Below are positions 18,202 through 27,603 of a stretch of DNA of 48,296 nucleotides, piece after piece (positions within the stretch are counted from its first letter, which is position 1; each line of letters opens with the position of its first letter). The stretch is taken from NCBI GenBank assembly GCA_943350635.1, contig CALRAI010000005.1, positions 1 through 48,296 on the forward strand, read 5' to 3'. Origin of the DNA: Candidatus Uhrbacteria bacterium. GTDB lineage: Bacteria > Patescibacteriota > Patescibacteriia > UBA9934. Under the pieces are notes generated by a model that worked only from the letters and a program-made list of their open reading frames with translations, was not told where the DNA came from and did not search any database. The translations under genes were made by a program, and so were the position numbers.

Positions 18202-19944
18202 ATGACCTCCGAGGAACTTCAACATCTTCGTCACTCTCTGGCGCACTTACTTGCAGCGGCAGTGTTAGAAATGTATCCCGACGCCAAACGCACGATCGGT
18301 CCGGCCATCGACGACGGCTTCTATTACGATTTCGCATTCTCGTCACCAATCAACGACGAGGATCTGCCAAAGATCGAAAAACGCATGCGTGAGCTCATGA
18401 AATCGTGGAATCGTTTTGATCGGAAAGAAATGAGTTCGGACGAAGCTCGCGTAATGTTCGCGGACAACAAATACAAAGTTGAGCTCATCGACGAGTTCGC
18501 GGGCGAAGGGCAAACTCTCACGCTCTACACATCCGGAAACTACTCCGATCTTTGCCGAGGTGGCCATGCGGACGGAATTGCGGATCTTGATCCAGAATGC
18601 TTTTCTCTCTCGAAGGTTGCTGGAGCATATTGGCGCGGCGACGAACACAACGACATGCTTACCCGTATTTACGGAATCGCTTTCGCGACGAAAGCAGAGC
18701 GTGACGCACATCTTGCGATGCTCGAAGAAGCAAAGAAGCGTGACCACCGCAAGCTCGGCGTTGAGCTCGATCTTTTTGCCTTCTCTCCATTGGTCGGTCC
18801 GGGTTTGCCATTATTTACACCCCGAGGAACCATTCTTCGCGAACAGCTTGTGGCATTCGTGTGGGCACTCATGAAGCCATACGGCTACACAAAGGTGACC
18901 ATTCCGCACATGGCAAAGAGCGATCTGTATAAGACGAGTGGCCACTGGGATAAATTCGCGGACGATATCTTTCATGTTTCCAGCAAAAAGACCGACGATG
19001 CATTTGTGCTCAAGCCAATGAACTGTCCGCACCACACCCAGATCTTCGCCTCCCGTGGCCGAAGCTACCGCGATCTCCCACTTCGATATAGCGAAGTAAC
19101 GACGGTGTATCGCGATGAGAATACGGGTCAGCTTCAAGGATTGTCTCGCGTCCGGTCAATCACTCAAGACGACGCACACGTATTCTGCCGCCTCGACCAA
19201 GTAAAGGACGAAGCTCGTGCTATCGCCAACATCATCACAAAGTTCTATGAAGCATTCCAAATGCCACTGAAGGCTCGGTTGTCCGTGAACGATCCAGAGA
19301 AGCCAGACGCATATCTTGGCGGTGCAGACGTGTGGGAAAAGGCGGTAGGGACGCTCAAGGAACTTCTTGCTGATATGCAGCAGGAATACTTCCTTGGAAT
19401 CGGTGAGGCCGCGTTCTACGGGCCAAAGATCGACTTCATCGCTACCGATGCTATCGGCCGTGAATGGCAACTTGCGACCATTCAGTTGGACTTCAATCTT
19501 CCAGAACGATTCGAACTTGAGTACGCCGATGCAAACAACGAGAAGCAGCGTCCGGTCATGATTCACCGTGCGATTCTCGGATCTCTCGAACGCTTCATCG
19601 GTGTCATGATCGAGCACTACGCTGGAGCATTTCCAATGTGGCTCGCGCCAGAGCAAGTTCGCATTGCATCAGTCTCCGACGAGTTCGTAGACGTTGCACG
19701 ATCGATGAAAACAAATCTCGAAGCGGCTGGCATTCGCGTAACCCTCGACGATGCACCAGAAAAAGTGGGAAAAAAGATTCGCGATGCCGCAATGAACAAA
19801 GTGCCTTGGACCATCGTGGTTGGTGCAAAGGAGCGTGACGGAGGGGATATTCAGGTGAAAGTGTTTGGTTCAGAAGAATCGCTCGTAATCTCGCAAAGCG
19901 AGATCGTAAATCGTGCGGTAGAGGCAGGAAAGTTGCCGGTGTAA
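18202..19944 (+). CDS. thrS: Threonyl-tRNA synthetase lacking an N-terminal TGS domain
   Basis: MTSEELQHLRHSLAHLLAAAVLEMYPDAKRTIGPAIDDGFYYDF, MNCPHHTQIF, RVRSITQDDAHVFCRLDQ, GREWQLATIQLDFNLPERF, MIHRAILGSLERFIG. An in-frame ATG at 18139 lies in the repeat. Confidence 0.95.
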   Translation: MTSEELQHLRHSLAHLLAAAVLEMYPDAKRTIGPAIDDGFYYDFAFSSPINDEDLPKIEKRMRELMKSWNRFDRKEMSSDEARVMFADNKYKVELIDEFAGEGQTLTLYTSGNYSDLCRGGHADGIADLDPECFSLSKVAGAYWRGDEHNDMLTRIYGIAFATKAERDAHLAMLEEAKKRDHRKLGVELDLFAFSPLVGPGLPLFTPRGTILREQLVAFVWALMKPYGYTKVTIPHMAKSDLYKTSGHWDKFADDIFHVSSKKTDDAFVLKPMNCPHHTQIFASRGRSYRDLPLRYSEVTTVYRDENTGQLQGLSRVRSITQDDAHVFCRLDQVKDEARAIANIITKFYEAFQMPLKARLSVNDPEKPDAYLGGADVWEKAVGTLKELLADMQQEYFLGIGEAAFYGPKIDFIATDAIGREWQLATIQLDFNLPERFELEYADANNEKQRPVMIHRAILGSLERFIGVMIEHYAGAFPMWLAPEQVRIASVSDEFVDVARSMKTNLEAAGIRVTLDDAPEKVGKKIRDAAMNKVPWTIVVGAKERDGGDIQVKVFGSEESLVISQSEIVNRAVEAGKLPV

Positions 19945-20003
19945 ATTCATCATCCATCGTAAATGGATGATCCGTCATCCCCGCGCAGGCGGGGATCCAG
20001 TAT

Positions 20004-20040
20004 AAAAAATACGCTGCCCGATCGGGCAGCGTATTTTTTT
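20004..20040. terminator. Bidirectional terminator between thrS and convergent gene
   Basis: aaaaaatacgctgcccgatcgggcagcgtattttttt, near-perfect palindrome. Confidence 0.92.
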
Positions 20041-20048
20041 TATAGTGA

Positions 20049-20402
20049 TTACGTTGAAAGCTGTGCTTTGAGTGCGCTTGCCTGAAGGCCGTCCAATGCT
20101 TTGTTACCCTGCGCTTGCACCACTGCGGCATCGATAGAAAGATTTTCCATCTCCTCCGTGTACTCCGCCTCTGCTGCAGCAACGTCCGTATCAAATTGCT
20201 TTTGTGCAGCCTGTACCTGTGGATCGTTCGGATCAAGCTCGATACCGAGCGTCTTAAATCCAGCATCAATATATTCCTGCAGTGCGGTTTTGATCGCGGC
20301 AACAACATCTGGCGTTGCTCCTTCCTCACTGAGTCGTGCAAGAAGTTCTGCCTTCACATCGTCTGCAATTGGCGCGTCCGTGAGAATGGTTTGAAGAGAC
20401 AT
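20049..20402 (-). CDS. Hypothetical acidic helical protein
   Basis: 117 aa MSLQTILTDAPIADDVKAELLARLSEEGATPDV...; lies 9 nt after the 594-aa ORF. Confidence 0.6.
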   Translation of the reverse strand: MSLQTILTDAPIADDVKAELLARLSEEGATPDVVAAIKTALQEYIDAGFKTLGIELDPNDPQVQAAQKQFDTDVAAAEAEYTEEMENLSIDAAVVQAQGNKALDGLQASALKAQLST

Positions 20403-20411
20403 AGAAATGGA

Positions 20412-22156
20412 TTAGAGTTTTGGCGCTGGGCGCTTTACCGGAGCAATTCTTGGTGTAGGCGCATCTTCTGGCGCTTCTGTGAGAATACGATTCATTTCCA
20501 TCGCTGCAGCGTCGATTTGTGGAAGCATTTCGGTTGCCTTAGCGATTCCGCCGGTAAGATCTGGGTTACTAGCCTTCATGTCTTCGGTGATTTTTTTACC
20601 AAGGAACTTATTAATTGCGGTGTTGACGTCGTTCATCAGATCGTTGACCTTATTCCGCATACGCTCAAAGAACGAAGCTCCCTTTGCGGTAAGCGCCACA
20701 AGCTCCTGATCCACTTTTTTAATTTCGCGATGCATTGCATCTGGTGCTTCCGAAACATTCTTTCGAAGCGCAAGCATTTCTGGAGTATTTACTGCTGCCG
20801 AAGCACGATCACGAATATCTCTATCGAGTTTCACGCCTGCATTGCCAAGCGCATTAAGACCTTCTGCTCCTGCATTTGCCGCAAATTTGCCTCCTTCTAC
20901 AGCAAGGCCAACTCCAGCAGCACCAAGTCCAAGTGCGCCCATACCCACCGCTGCGGCACCGCGACCAACGGCTTGCGCTGGCTTTACGAGGAGCGCATCA
21001 GCGACAACTCCAGCGGCATCTCCAAGAGCTTTACCCGTCTTAACATTAAATTCCTTCATGTCGTCCCAAACTTGTTGCGGTACATTAGGATCCGTAACCC
21101 ATTTTGCCAAATCAACGCCGCCCCTTCCAAGATTCTGAACAATTTCCACTGCATGATCCATGAGCATCGCTTCATACGCAACGGTTCCAACTTTCCCAAC
21201 AACACCTGCAGCATCAATAGCTGCTCCAAGAGCCATGAGTTGCTTGTCGGTAAGTTTTATGCCACTAACAGGCTGTTCCTTTCCGGTTATTTTGCTAAGC
21301 AATTTACTCAACACTTCGTTAGGGTCAATGGCTAGCCATTCTGCTTTCTTCTCAGCAGATGCCTTGATGACAGGATCAACGGCCGCCTCCGCAATCCCAA
21401 CAACGGCTTCTCCTGCTTTGTTGGCTCCCCATCGACCAGCAGAAGCAAGGCCAGCCCCTGCCATCATCGCGCCAGCGGCAGCGCCACCAGCAACCATGCC
21501 GGCGCCTTTTCCTGCGGCACGTGCTGCAGCAGCAGCTGTCGCCGATCCTCGGAGACTTCGTGCTCGTGGTGCGCTTAAAATCTTTTCTTTCTCAGCTTGT
21601 AGATCCTCAAGTTCTTGTGCGTGGAGTTCGCGATTCCAAGGTTCGCTCGGATCAACTGCATTGAGCATTTTCTGAGCCTCTATAGTTTTTATATCGATAT
21701 CTGCGAGTGCGCTCCGTTCTGCAGGAGAAAGATCTTCTTCAGGACGAACAAGATCGTGCAACGCTTCTCTAACAGGCTTTACGACATCATCGTAAACGAA
21801 GCCCGGAATTTCTGCTGCACCCTTTGCTGCGCCTACAAGGCCATCGCGCATACCTCCGGCAAGATTGCTGGCATGAGTAGTAGCACTTTCAGCTCCTGAT
21901 GCAACTGCGCCAACACCAAAGCCGAGCGCTTTTCGTGCTCGCGCTGCGTATCCGCTCATGCGTGTCTGCATGCTTGAAAGAAAACTATTGAGCTGTGTAG
22001 ATGCTTGTGCGATAATCGCGTCACCACGATCTTGAACGCTAACTTCCGGTTTTGCTTCTCCGTCTTCTACTTTGGGCAATGCGGCGTTGCGATCCGCTTC
22101 TAATTTATTGACTTCCGCTGGTGTTGGGAAATCACGTGAGAGCTTTGGTCCTGCCA
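20412..22156 (-). CDS. Large Ala/Gly-rich hypothetical protein with glycine-zipper-like segments
   Basis: Start at MAGPKLSRDFPT; GSATAAAAARAAGKGAGMVAGGAAAGAMMAGAGLASAGRWG and VGRGAAAVGMGALGLGAAGVGLAVEGG. Confidence 0.7.
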
Positions 22157-22312
22157 TAAGAAAAAAACAAGAATGAATACGAGTATATTGTATCAACTCT
22201 ACGATTCCTCAGCTTTTTTTATGTGCATAACCGCAACGCCCCAGCAACTCTTTCGAGTGCCGGGGCGTTCGTCGTGATGTAGCGGTGAAGGCGCGTGCGC
22301 CGATGGCTGTGC

Positions 22313-22828
22313 TCAGCGCCTGTTCCGCGAGTAACGGGACGAGGCCTTGAGCCACGGGGGGAGCGGGCTTTTGCTCTTCCCTCCGCATTGCCAGTCGATC
22401 CAGTACGCGATGGTGCCGAACATCTGCTTGTCCACCTCGTCGTCGAAGGTGACCATGAAGCCGAAGATGCTCACACGCGTCGCGTCGATCGCTTCCTCGC
22501 AGACCTTCCAGAACGCGGGGTCTTTGCCTCGGTGTTCGAAGGTCCGCTTGAACCCCACGAGCAGGTTGAACTCCGGGGTGCCGTCCCAACCGATCTCCCC
22601 CTTGATTCGCCAGAGCGCGCGCCGCACGTCGGCCTTACGCCAGGCAGTGAGAAACATGAGCAGCGGCCACAGCGGAGGGACCAGCCACCCATGCCGGAGG
22701 GTGATGACGACGAGCGTTCGCCACCAGCGGGGCTGATCATGTGCTGTTGCGGAGGGAGGGTCGGTACTGGTCTCGGGAGTTGAGTCCTCGAGGTCTGCTG
22801 CGGTAACAAGGCGAAGGTAGGGACGCAT
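22313..22828 (-). CDS. Hypothetical protein in GC-rich segment
   Basis: MRPYLRLVTAADLEDS...; GGAG SD-like motif before ATG; alternative start at 22840. Confidence 0.5.
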   Translation of the reverse strand: MRPYLRLVTAADLEDSTPETSTDPPSATAHDQPRWWRTLVVITLRHGWLVPPLWPLLMFLTAWRKADVRRALWRIKGEIGWDGTPEFNLLVGFKRTFEHRGKDPAFWKVCEEAIDATRVSIFGFMVTFDDEVDKQMFGTIAYWIDWQCGGKSKSPLPPWLKASSRYSRNRR

Positions 22829-22962
22829 TGAAGTCTCCATGGGAAAAGGACGGGAGTCCACACCGGTCGGAACGAGCGGCGGGAAACAGCCAACCCTAGC
22901 AGAAAAAAGCATATCACGCAAGGGCTCGAGTGTCCGGTGGAAAGGTGATAAACTGAGCAAAT

Positions 22963-23973
22963 ATGACGCAGAACCTCCCAAAAATACTCGCCGTAGTTGG
23001 TCCGACATGTTCCGGAAAAACTGGGATCGGTATTGCCTTAGCCAAGTGTTTTGGTGGGGAAGTGATCTGCGCGGACAGCCGAACCGTCTACCGCGGCATG
23101 GACATCGGCACCGCGAAGCCGGCGGCGGATTCTGGCCCTCCCCCTGCCAAGGCGTTCGACGAGCCTGAAGCTGGGCGAGGAGGACGAGAGTTAGGAGGGG
23201 GTCTTACTATCGAATCCCTCTTCGCTTCTCCCTCCCGCATGGTCGAGGGTATCCCTCACTGGGGCATCGATCTCGTCGATCCCAGCGACGTCTTCACCGT
23301 CTCCCAATTCCAGGAATACGCCGATCAAAAAATCGCCGAAATCATCGCCCGCGGAAATGCTCCTATCCTTGTTGGCGGCACCGGTATGTACATTCGCTCA
23401 ATCATCGACCGTCCGAATTACGCGAACACCGAGCCTGATGCCGCGCTCCGGTCCGAACTTGAGGCGATGAGCGATAACGAGCTTCTCGAGGAAATTGCTT
23501 CTCGGGATCCAGATACCGCGTCCACTATCGACGACCGGAACCGTCGTCGACTCATTCGTGCGCTCGAAATTCTTCGCACCACCGGAAAAACATTAGCGGA
23601 TCGTCAAGAATTCGCTGAGCCAATCTACGACGCTCTCCAGATCGGCATCACAAAGCCTCGAGAGAAACTGTACGCCGATATCGATCTTCGCGTGGACGAA
23701 ATGATCGGTCGCGGTCTGGTAGACGAGGTTCGCGTACTTCGCGAGAAGTTTGGCGACGACTGCCCAGGAATGTCCGGAATCGGCTATCGTCAAATTGTCG
23801 ATTTCTTCCAAAAAAAGGAACAGCTTCGGGACGCTGTGATTCGCATAAAATACGACAGTCACCACTACGCCAAGCGCCAAGAAACCTGGTTCCTTCGCGA
23901 TTCGCGTATACTTTGGGTACAGAATGCTGCGGAAGCAGTAGGAAAAGCAGAATCTTTTTTGAACGCAGTATGA
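22963..23973 (+). CDS. miaA: tRNA dimethylallyltransferase
   Basis: AVVGPTCSGKTGIGIALA, ADSRTVYRGMDIGTAKP, ILVGGTGMYIRSII, MSGIGYRQIVDFF; interrupted in frame by a repeat-derived insert. Confidence 0.93.
   Translation: MTQNLPKILAVVGPTCSGKTGIGIALAKCFGGEVICADSRTVYRGMDIGTAKPAADSGPPPAKAFDEPEAGRGGRELGGGLTIESLFASPSRMVEGIPHWGIDLVDPSDVFTVSQFQEYADQKIAEIIARGNAPILVGGTGMYIRSIIDRPNYANTEPDAALRSELEAMSDNELLEEIASRDPDTASTIDDRNRRRLIRALEILRTTGKTLADRQEFAEPIYDALQIGITKPREKLYADIDLRVDEMIGRGLVDEVRVLREKFGDDCPGMSGIGYRQIVDFFQKKEQLRDAVIRIKYDSHHYAKRQETWFLRDSRILWVQNAAEAVGKAESFLNAV
23135..23205. repeat. In-frame palindromic repeat (CCCTCCCCCTGCCAAGG...AGGAGGGGGTCTT) inside miaA
   Basis: Shares ccctccccctgccaagg and aggagggggtctt with the pheT copy at 6139-6175; separates GTAKP from EGIPHWGIDLVDP. 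Confidence 0.85.
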
Positions 23974-24413
23974 ACGAACGCATGATGGGAGTAGAGCAGA
24001 ACATTCAAAAAGAATTCGCATCAATCCAAGAGCCGATCGATGTTCAGGAAAAGATTGCTGACGTGAAACGAGAAATTATTATCGAAACAGACGACGCCAG
24101 GCGTGAGGTATTGCACACGCAATATGCGGCGTTACTCCAATATCAAAAAGCGCTAAGTCTTCCTGATCGTCCAAGCGCTGCCATCGATTCCTCCGATGGT
24201 CTTCATCGACTTGCGGAGCCATGGAAGGAAAAAATGTATCCAGGAATTCTTGCTGCCGATGCGATGAAGGTGCGTCCGTACGATGCCCCGGAAGAAACGC
24301 TCGCACCAAAAACAACGAATAATGTTGTGCCAATACGAAATCCAGACGCAACGCCAGTAATGGTTCGTAAACCTCGAGCAACGGTAGAGGACCAGGAACA
24401 AGCAGCAAAGTAA
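23970..24413 (+). CDS. Hypothetical protein
   Basis: 147 aa, ATGA overlap with miaA stop; MNERMMGVEQNIQKEFASIQEPIDVQEKIADVKREI... Confidence 0.6.
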   Translation: MNERMMGVEQNIQKEFASIQEPIDVQEKIADVKREIIIETDDARREVLHTQYAALLQYQKALSLPDRPSAAIDSSDGLHRLAEPWKEKMYPGILAADAMKVRPYDAPEETLAPKTTNNVVPIRNPDATPVMVRKPRATVEDQEQAAK

Positions 24414-24472
24414 GTGTGGGTAACTTCGTATACGGCAGCACAGAAATAGCAGAAAATAGATCAAACTCCTAA

Positions 24473-25207
24473 ATGAAATATATGTCGCACGAGAATCTAG
24501 AGATGCCGGGAAACGATCTCATACAGGCGCCATCGCACGAGGTGCTTCGTATTAACGACCCGATGGACGATACGGCTGGTGCACCGTTCATTCCGCCAAT
24601 TCCTCGAAATCAGCACGAAGGTCAAAGCGGAGAAACCACATTCTTGAAAAACAAAGCGCAGGCAGATGAAGTAAAAGAAGCATTGAAAGAAAAAGTTATT
24701 GTCCAAGATAATAGAATTCCTGGTCCAGGTTTAGAAAGTCCGCAAGCTCTCACGCTCCAACGCGATGCGCTCAATATGCAGCTGCGCGATCTTCGGATAA
24801 AGCTCAAGAACGCAGATACATTCTTTGCACAATGGACAAAAGCAGGGCGAGACACGCTTACATCGGTGCAAAAGGCGATTGACGAAACGCGGGATCAACG
24901 GGATGCACTTGATGCGCAAATGGAAGAGATGTTGCCAGCACAAGCAAAATCTGTTGCTCGAGCCGATGTTGTTTCGGAAGCGCGACAGAAGATTGGTGAT
25001 GTATTGGCTCCGGCGCTCGCGGGACAGCGGGATCGGAAGGCAGACATTCCACGCAAGGATGCGTTGAGCGCCGAACGAACGAATCTCTCGAATGAGCTTT
25101 CAACGCTGAAATTTTGGCAGTTTGGACGAAAACAAGAAGTTACCGCAGCAATAAAGGAAATTGATCGCGAAATGAGCGGAATCCTCAATAAAGAAAAAGG
25201 CCTATAA
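24473..25207 (+). CDS. Hypothetical coiled-coil protein
   Basis: 244 aa with helical QRDALNMQLRDLRIKLKNADTFF and DETRDQRDALDAQMEEM; alternative ATG at 24482. Confidence 0.6.
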   Translation: MKYMSHENLEMPGNDLIQAPSHEVLRINDPMDDTAGAPFIPPIPRNQHEGQSGETTFLKNKAQADEVKEALKEKVIVQDNRIPGPGLESPQALTLQRDALNMQLRDLRIKLKNADTFFAQWTKAGRDTLTSVQKAIDETRDQRDALDAQMEEMLPAQAKSVARADVVSEARQKIGDVLAPALAGQRDRKADIPRKDALSAERTNLSNELSTLKFWQFGRKQEVTAAIKEIDREMSGILNKEKGL

Positions 25208-25217
25208 GGCCTTTTTC
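25193..25217. terminator. Bidirectional terminator containing the stops of both convergent genes
   Basis: gaaaaaggcct-ata-aggcctttttc, perfect 11-bp stem. Confidence 0.85.
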
Positions 25218-26677
25218 AGTGTTTCGGTGGCTTGTGCAGGATTCGCGTTGCCTTTGGCGGCACGCATCACTTGACCAAGGAAGAACGCAAACAGTTTCGT
25301 CTCACCATTTTTGTATCGGTCGAATTCTGCAGGATGAGCATTGAGAACATCGACGACGATAGAATCGATTGCGGTGGAGTCGTTCATCGATACTGCGCCG
25401 GCGCTCATCGACGCATCATCAACACTCGAATGATCGTGCTCCATCATGGAAAGAACCTCAAGTCCTTTCTGTGGTGTGAGTGTGCCCGTCATGATTCTTG
25501 CAAGAAAGCCCGCAAAGTGTGCCGGTGTGATCGATGTCGTCGCGATCGATTTCCCTTCATTCGTGAGAATATTTGGGAATTTCGTAAGAAGCCATCCTGT
25601 TACAAGTTTTGCGACAGTTTCCTTCGGCGATGTGATCATAACGTCTTCGGCAAGTTCACTCATCACCGCCTCGGTGTAATGCGCAAGGTCGGCGTCGTCG
25701 ATAATCTGTTTTGCAGCGTCGGGCTTGAATCCGTACTCATCAATGAAACGCGCACGCTTTGCTCGGGGAAGTTCGGGGAGCGATCGCGTCAGTTCGACGA
25801 CAAGTGCGCGAAGATCGAGTGGCGGAATATCCGGTTCTGGGAAATAGCGATAGTCGGCAGAATCTTCCTTGGTTCGCTGTGCATCGGTGCACTGATTCGC
25901 GTCGTTCCAACCGCGAGTGGTGGTAACCATCGGTGGTGTGCCCGCTTCCCACAATGCGGTCTGTCGCGCAATTTCATAATCGACCGCGCGTTCAACAGCA
26001 CGGAACGAGTTGATATTTTTGATTTCCGTCTTTGGATTCATCGGGCCAGTTGGCATTCCTGCCTCATCAACCTCCCGTAATGAAACATTCACATCGCATC
26101 GCAAATGCCCGCGCTCAAGGTCGCCCTCCGAAATACCGAGCATACGCACAAGAAGCCGAAGTTCCTGAACATACGCCTTTGCCTGTGCCGAGGTTCGAAA
26201 ATCGGGCTTGGTCACAATCTCACACAGCGGCACGGTGGATCGATTAAAGTCGACGTAGGTCTTTCCGTCGCTTCCATGAATATTTTTCGCAGAGTCTTCT
26301 TCAAGATGCATGCGCTCAATTCCGATACGTACCACTCCCTCATTCGGTACATCGATGAAGAGCTCACCATTCTGCATGACGGGAAGATCGAACTGCGAAA
26401 TTTGATACGCCTTAGGAAGATCCGGATAAAAATAATGTTTCCGGTCGAACTTCGAATGTTCAGTAATGGCGCCGTTGAGCGCTAAGCCTAAAAGAACAGC
26501 GTACCGTAACGCTGCGGCGTTCGGTACCGGGAGTGTTCCCGGATGGCCGGTACAGATTGGGCAAACATGCGTATTCGGCAATGCGCCTTGGTCGTGTGCG
26601 CTGCACCCACAAAACATTTTCGTTTTGGTGCTGAGTTCTACGTGAGTTTCCAGGCCAATAACAGGCTGTAATCGCAT
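25202..26677 (-). CDS. gatB: Aspartyl/glutamyl-tRNA amidotransferase subunit B
   Basis: MRLQPVIGLETHVELSTKTKMFCGC, CPICTGHPGTLPVPN, FDRKHYFYPDLPKAYQISQ, EEDSADYRYFPEPDIPPL; upstream ORF extension rejected. Confidence 0.96.
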   Translation of the reverse strand: MRLQPVIGLETHVELSTKTKMFCGCSAHDQGALPNTHVCPICTGHPGTLPVPNAAALRYAVLLGLALNGAITEHSKFDRKHYFYPDLPKAYQISQFDLPVMQNGELFIDVPNEGVVRIGIERMHLEEDSAKNIHGSDGKTYVDFNRSTVPLCEIVTKPDFRTSAQAKAYVQELRLLVRMLGISEGDLERGHLRCDVNVSLREVDEAGMPTGPMNPKTEIKNINSFRAVERAVDYEIARQTALWEAGTPPMVTTTRGWNDANQCTDAQRTKEDSADYRYFPEPDIPPLDLRALVVELTRSLPELPRAKRARFIDEYGFKPDAAKQIIDDADLAHYTEAVMSELAEDVMITSPKETVAKLVTGWLLTKFPNILTNEGKSIATTSITPAHFAGFLARIMTGTLTPQKGLEVLSMMEHDHSSVDDASMSAGAVSMNDSTAIDSIVVDVLNAHPAEFDRYKNGETKLFAFFLGQVMRAAKGNANPAQATETLKKAL

Positions 26678-26730
26678 AAGCAAAAAAACAATTATCCATA
26701 CTGTATCGAACTTTGATATTTGTGACGAGT

Positions 26731-26844
26731 TTTGATGCGCGTCGAGGAAATCTCGCGAGGCGTACTTCTTGGTACGTCGAGCGAGTTTCCGCTGATGCAA
26801 GTCAAAAATCGGCCAAAGAGCAAGGTTCGAAATTACTCTTTTTC
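26731..26844 (+). ncRNA. Candidate structured RNA (long interrupted hairpin plus U-rich 3' end)
   Basis: TTTGA/TCAAA + TGC/GCA + GGAAA(T)CTCGC/GCGAGTTTCC + GA/GA tandem mismatch + GGCGTAC/GTACGTC with TTCTTG loop, then AAAGAG...CTCTTTTT. Confidence 0.45.
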
Positions 26845-27603
26845 TGGGCTCGAAGCCAGATATAACACCGTATGTGCCACAATAACCGGCGGAATAAGCG
26901 CTAATTGCACAACCGTGAGCACTGCATCGATCCACAGTGGCGTTGTGGATGTGACGAGTGTAGCGACGGGAATATTGGTGATCCAGGCTCCTACAATAAA
27001 TACCGCGGTGCTGAGTGTGGCATACACGACGATGAACGCAGCGGCGATAGAAAAAAGCCGCCAACCAATGGCGAAGATTTGATGTTGGACGCGTGTTTTT
27101 GAAGCAGCGAGCGCAGAAAGCGGGCCATGACCGCGAAGAACCACTTCCTCAAAAGTGAACGTGAGAAGAATCGTGGCAAGAATACCGGGAACAACAAGAA
27201 GGATGTATCCGGCGGATTGGATAAGCGCAGAAAGCAACACCGCGAATAAAAGTTTTCCAAGAATACTCGTGGCGTGTGCGCTGATGCTCCTTGGATCGTG
27301 TTGCTTTTTTTCGTGCGCTTTGCCGGCCTTCAGGCTGATAAGCGTACTTATCGCCGCCGCCGCCCAGCAAGAGATCACGATAAAAAGTATATTGACGGCA
27401 GTAATGGCAACGTCCCCAAGAATTCCAGGAATGCCTTGAATTCCAAAATACAAAATAAGAGGAAAAAGCAGATACCCGATAAAACCATAAATATCGCTTG
27501 CGTGGCGCTTGGTGAGGGTAACGCTGTAGAACACAATATCGAACACGCTCGGAATGCCGGTAAGATCGGGCTTGGATTCGTTATCGCTTGGCGACGCTGT
27601 CAT
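26833..27603 (-). CDS. Polytopic membrane protein
   Basis: MTASPSDNESKPDL... with multiple TM helices; similar layout to next upstream gene. Confidence 0.65.
   Translation of the reverse strand: MTASPSDNESKPDLTGIPSVFDIVFYSVTLTKRHASDIYGFIGYLLFPLILYFGIQGIPGILGDVAITAVNILFIVISCWAAAAISTLISLKAGKAHEKKQHDPRSISAHATSILGKLLFAVLLSALIQSAGYILLVVPGILATILLTFTFEEVVLRGHGPLSALAASKTRVQHQIFAIGWRLFSIAAAFIVVYATLSTAVFIVGAWITNIPVATLVTSTTPLWIDAVLTVVQLALIPPVIVAHTVLYLASSPEKE

Noticed and set aside
20115-21335. 406-aa plus-strand ORF opposite the Ala/Gly-rich gene
   Set aside because: Cys/His/Phe-rich antisense translation of GC-biased coding sequence; the minus-strand ORF has a clear start, partner gene and sensible composition.
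23119-23240. miaA as a pseudogene because of the insertion
   Set aside because: Reading frame and all catalytic motifs are intact on both sides of the insert.
26678-27064. N-terminal extension of gatB to 27064
   Set aside because: GatB family starts at MRLQPVIGLETH; the extension overlaps the neighbouring gene and candidate RNA.
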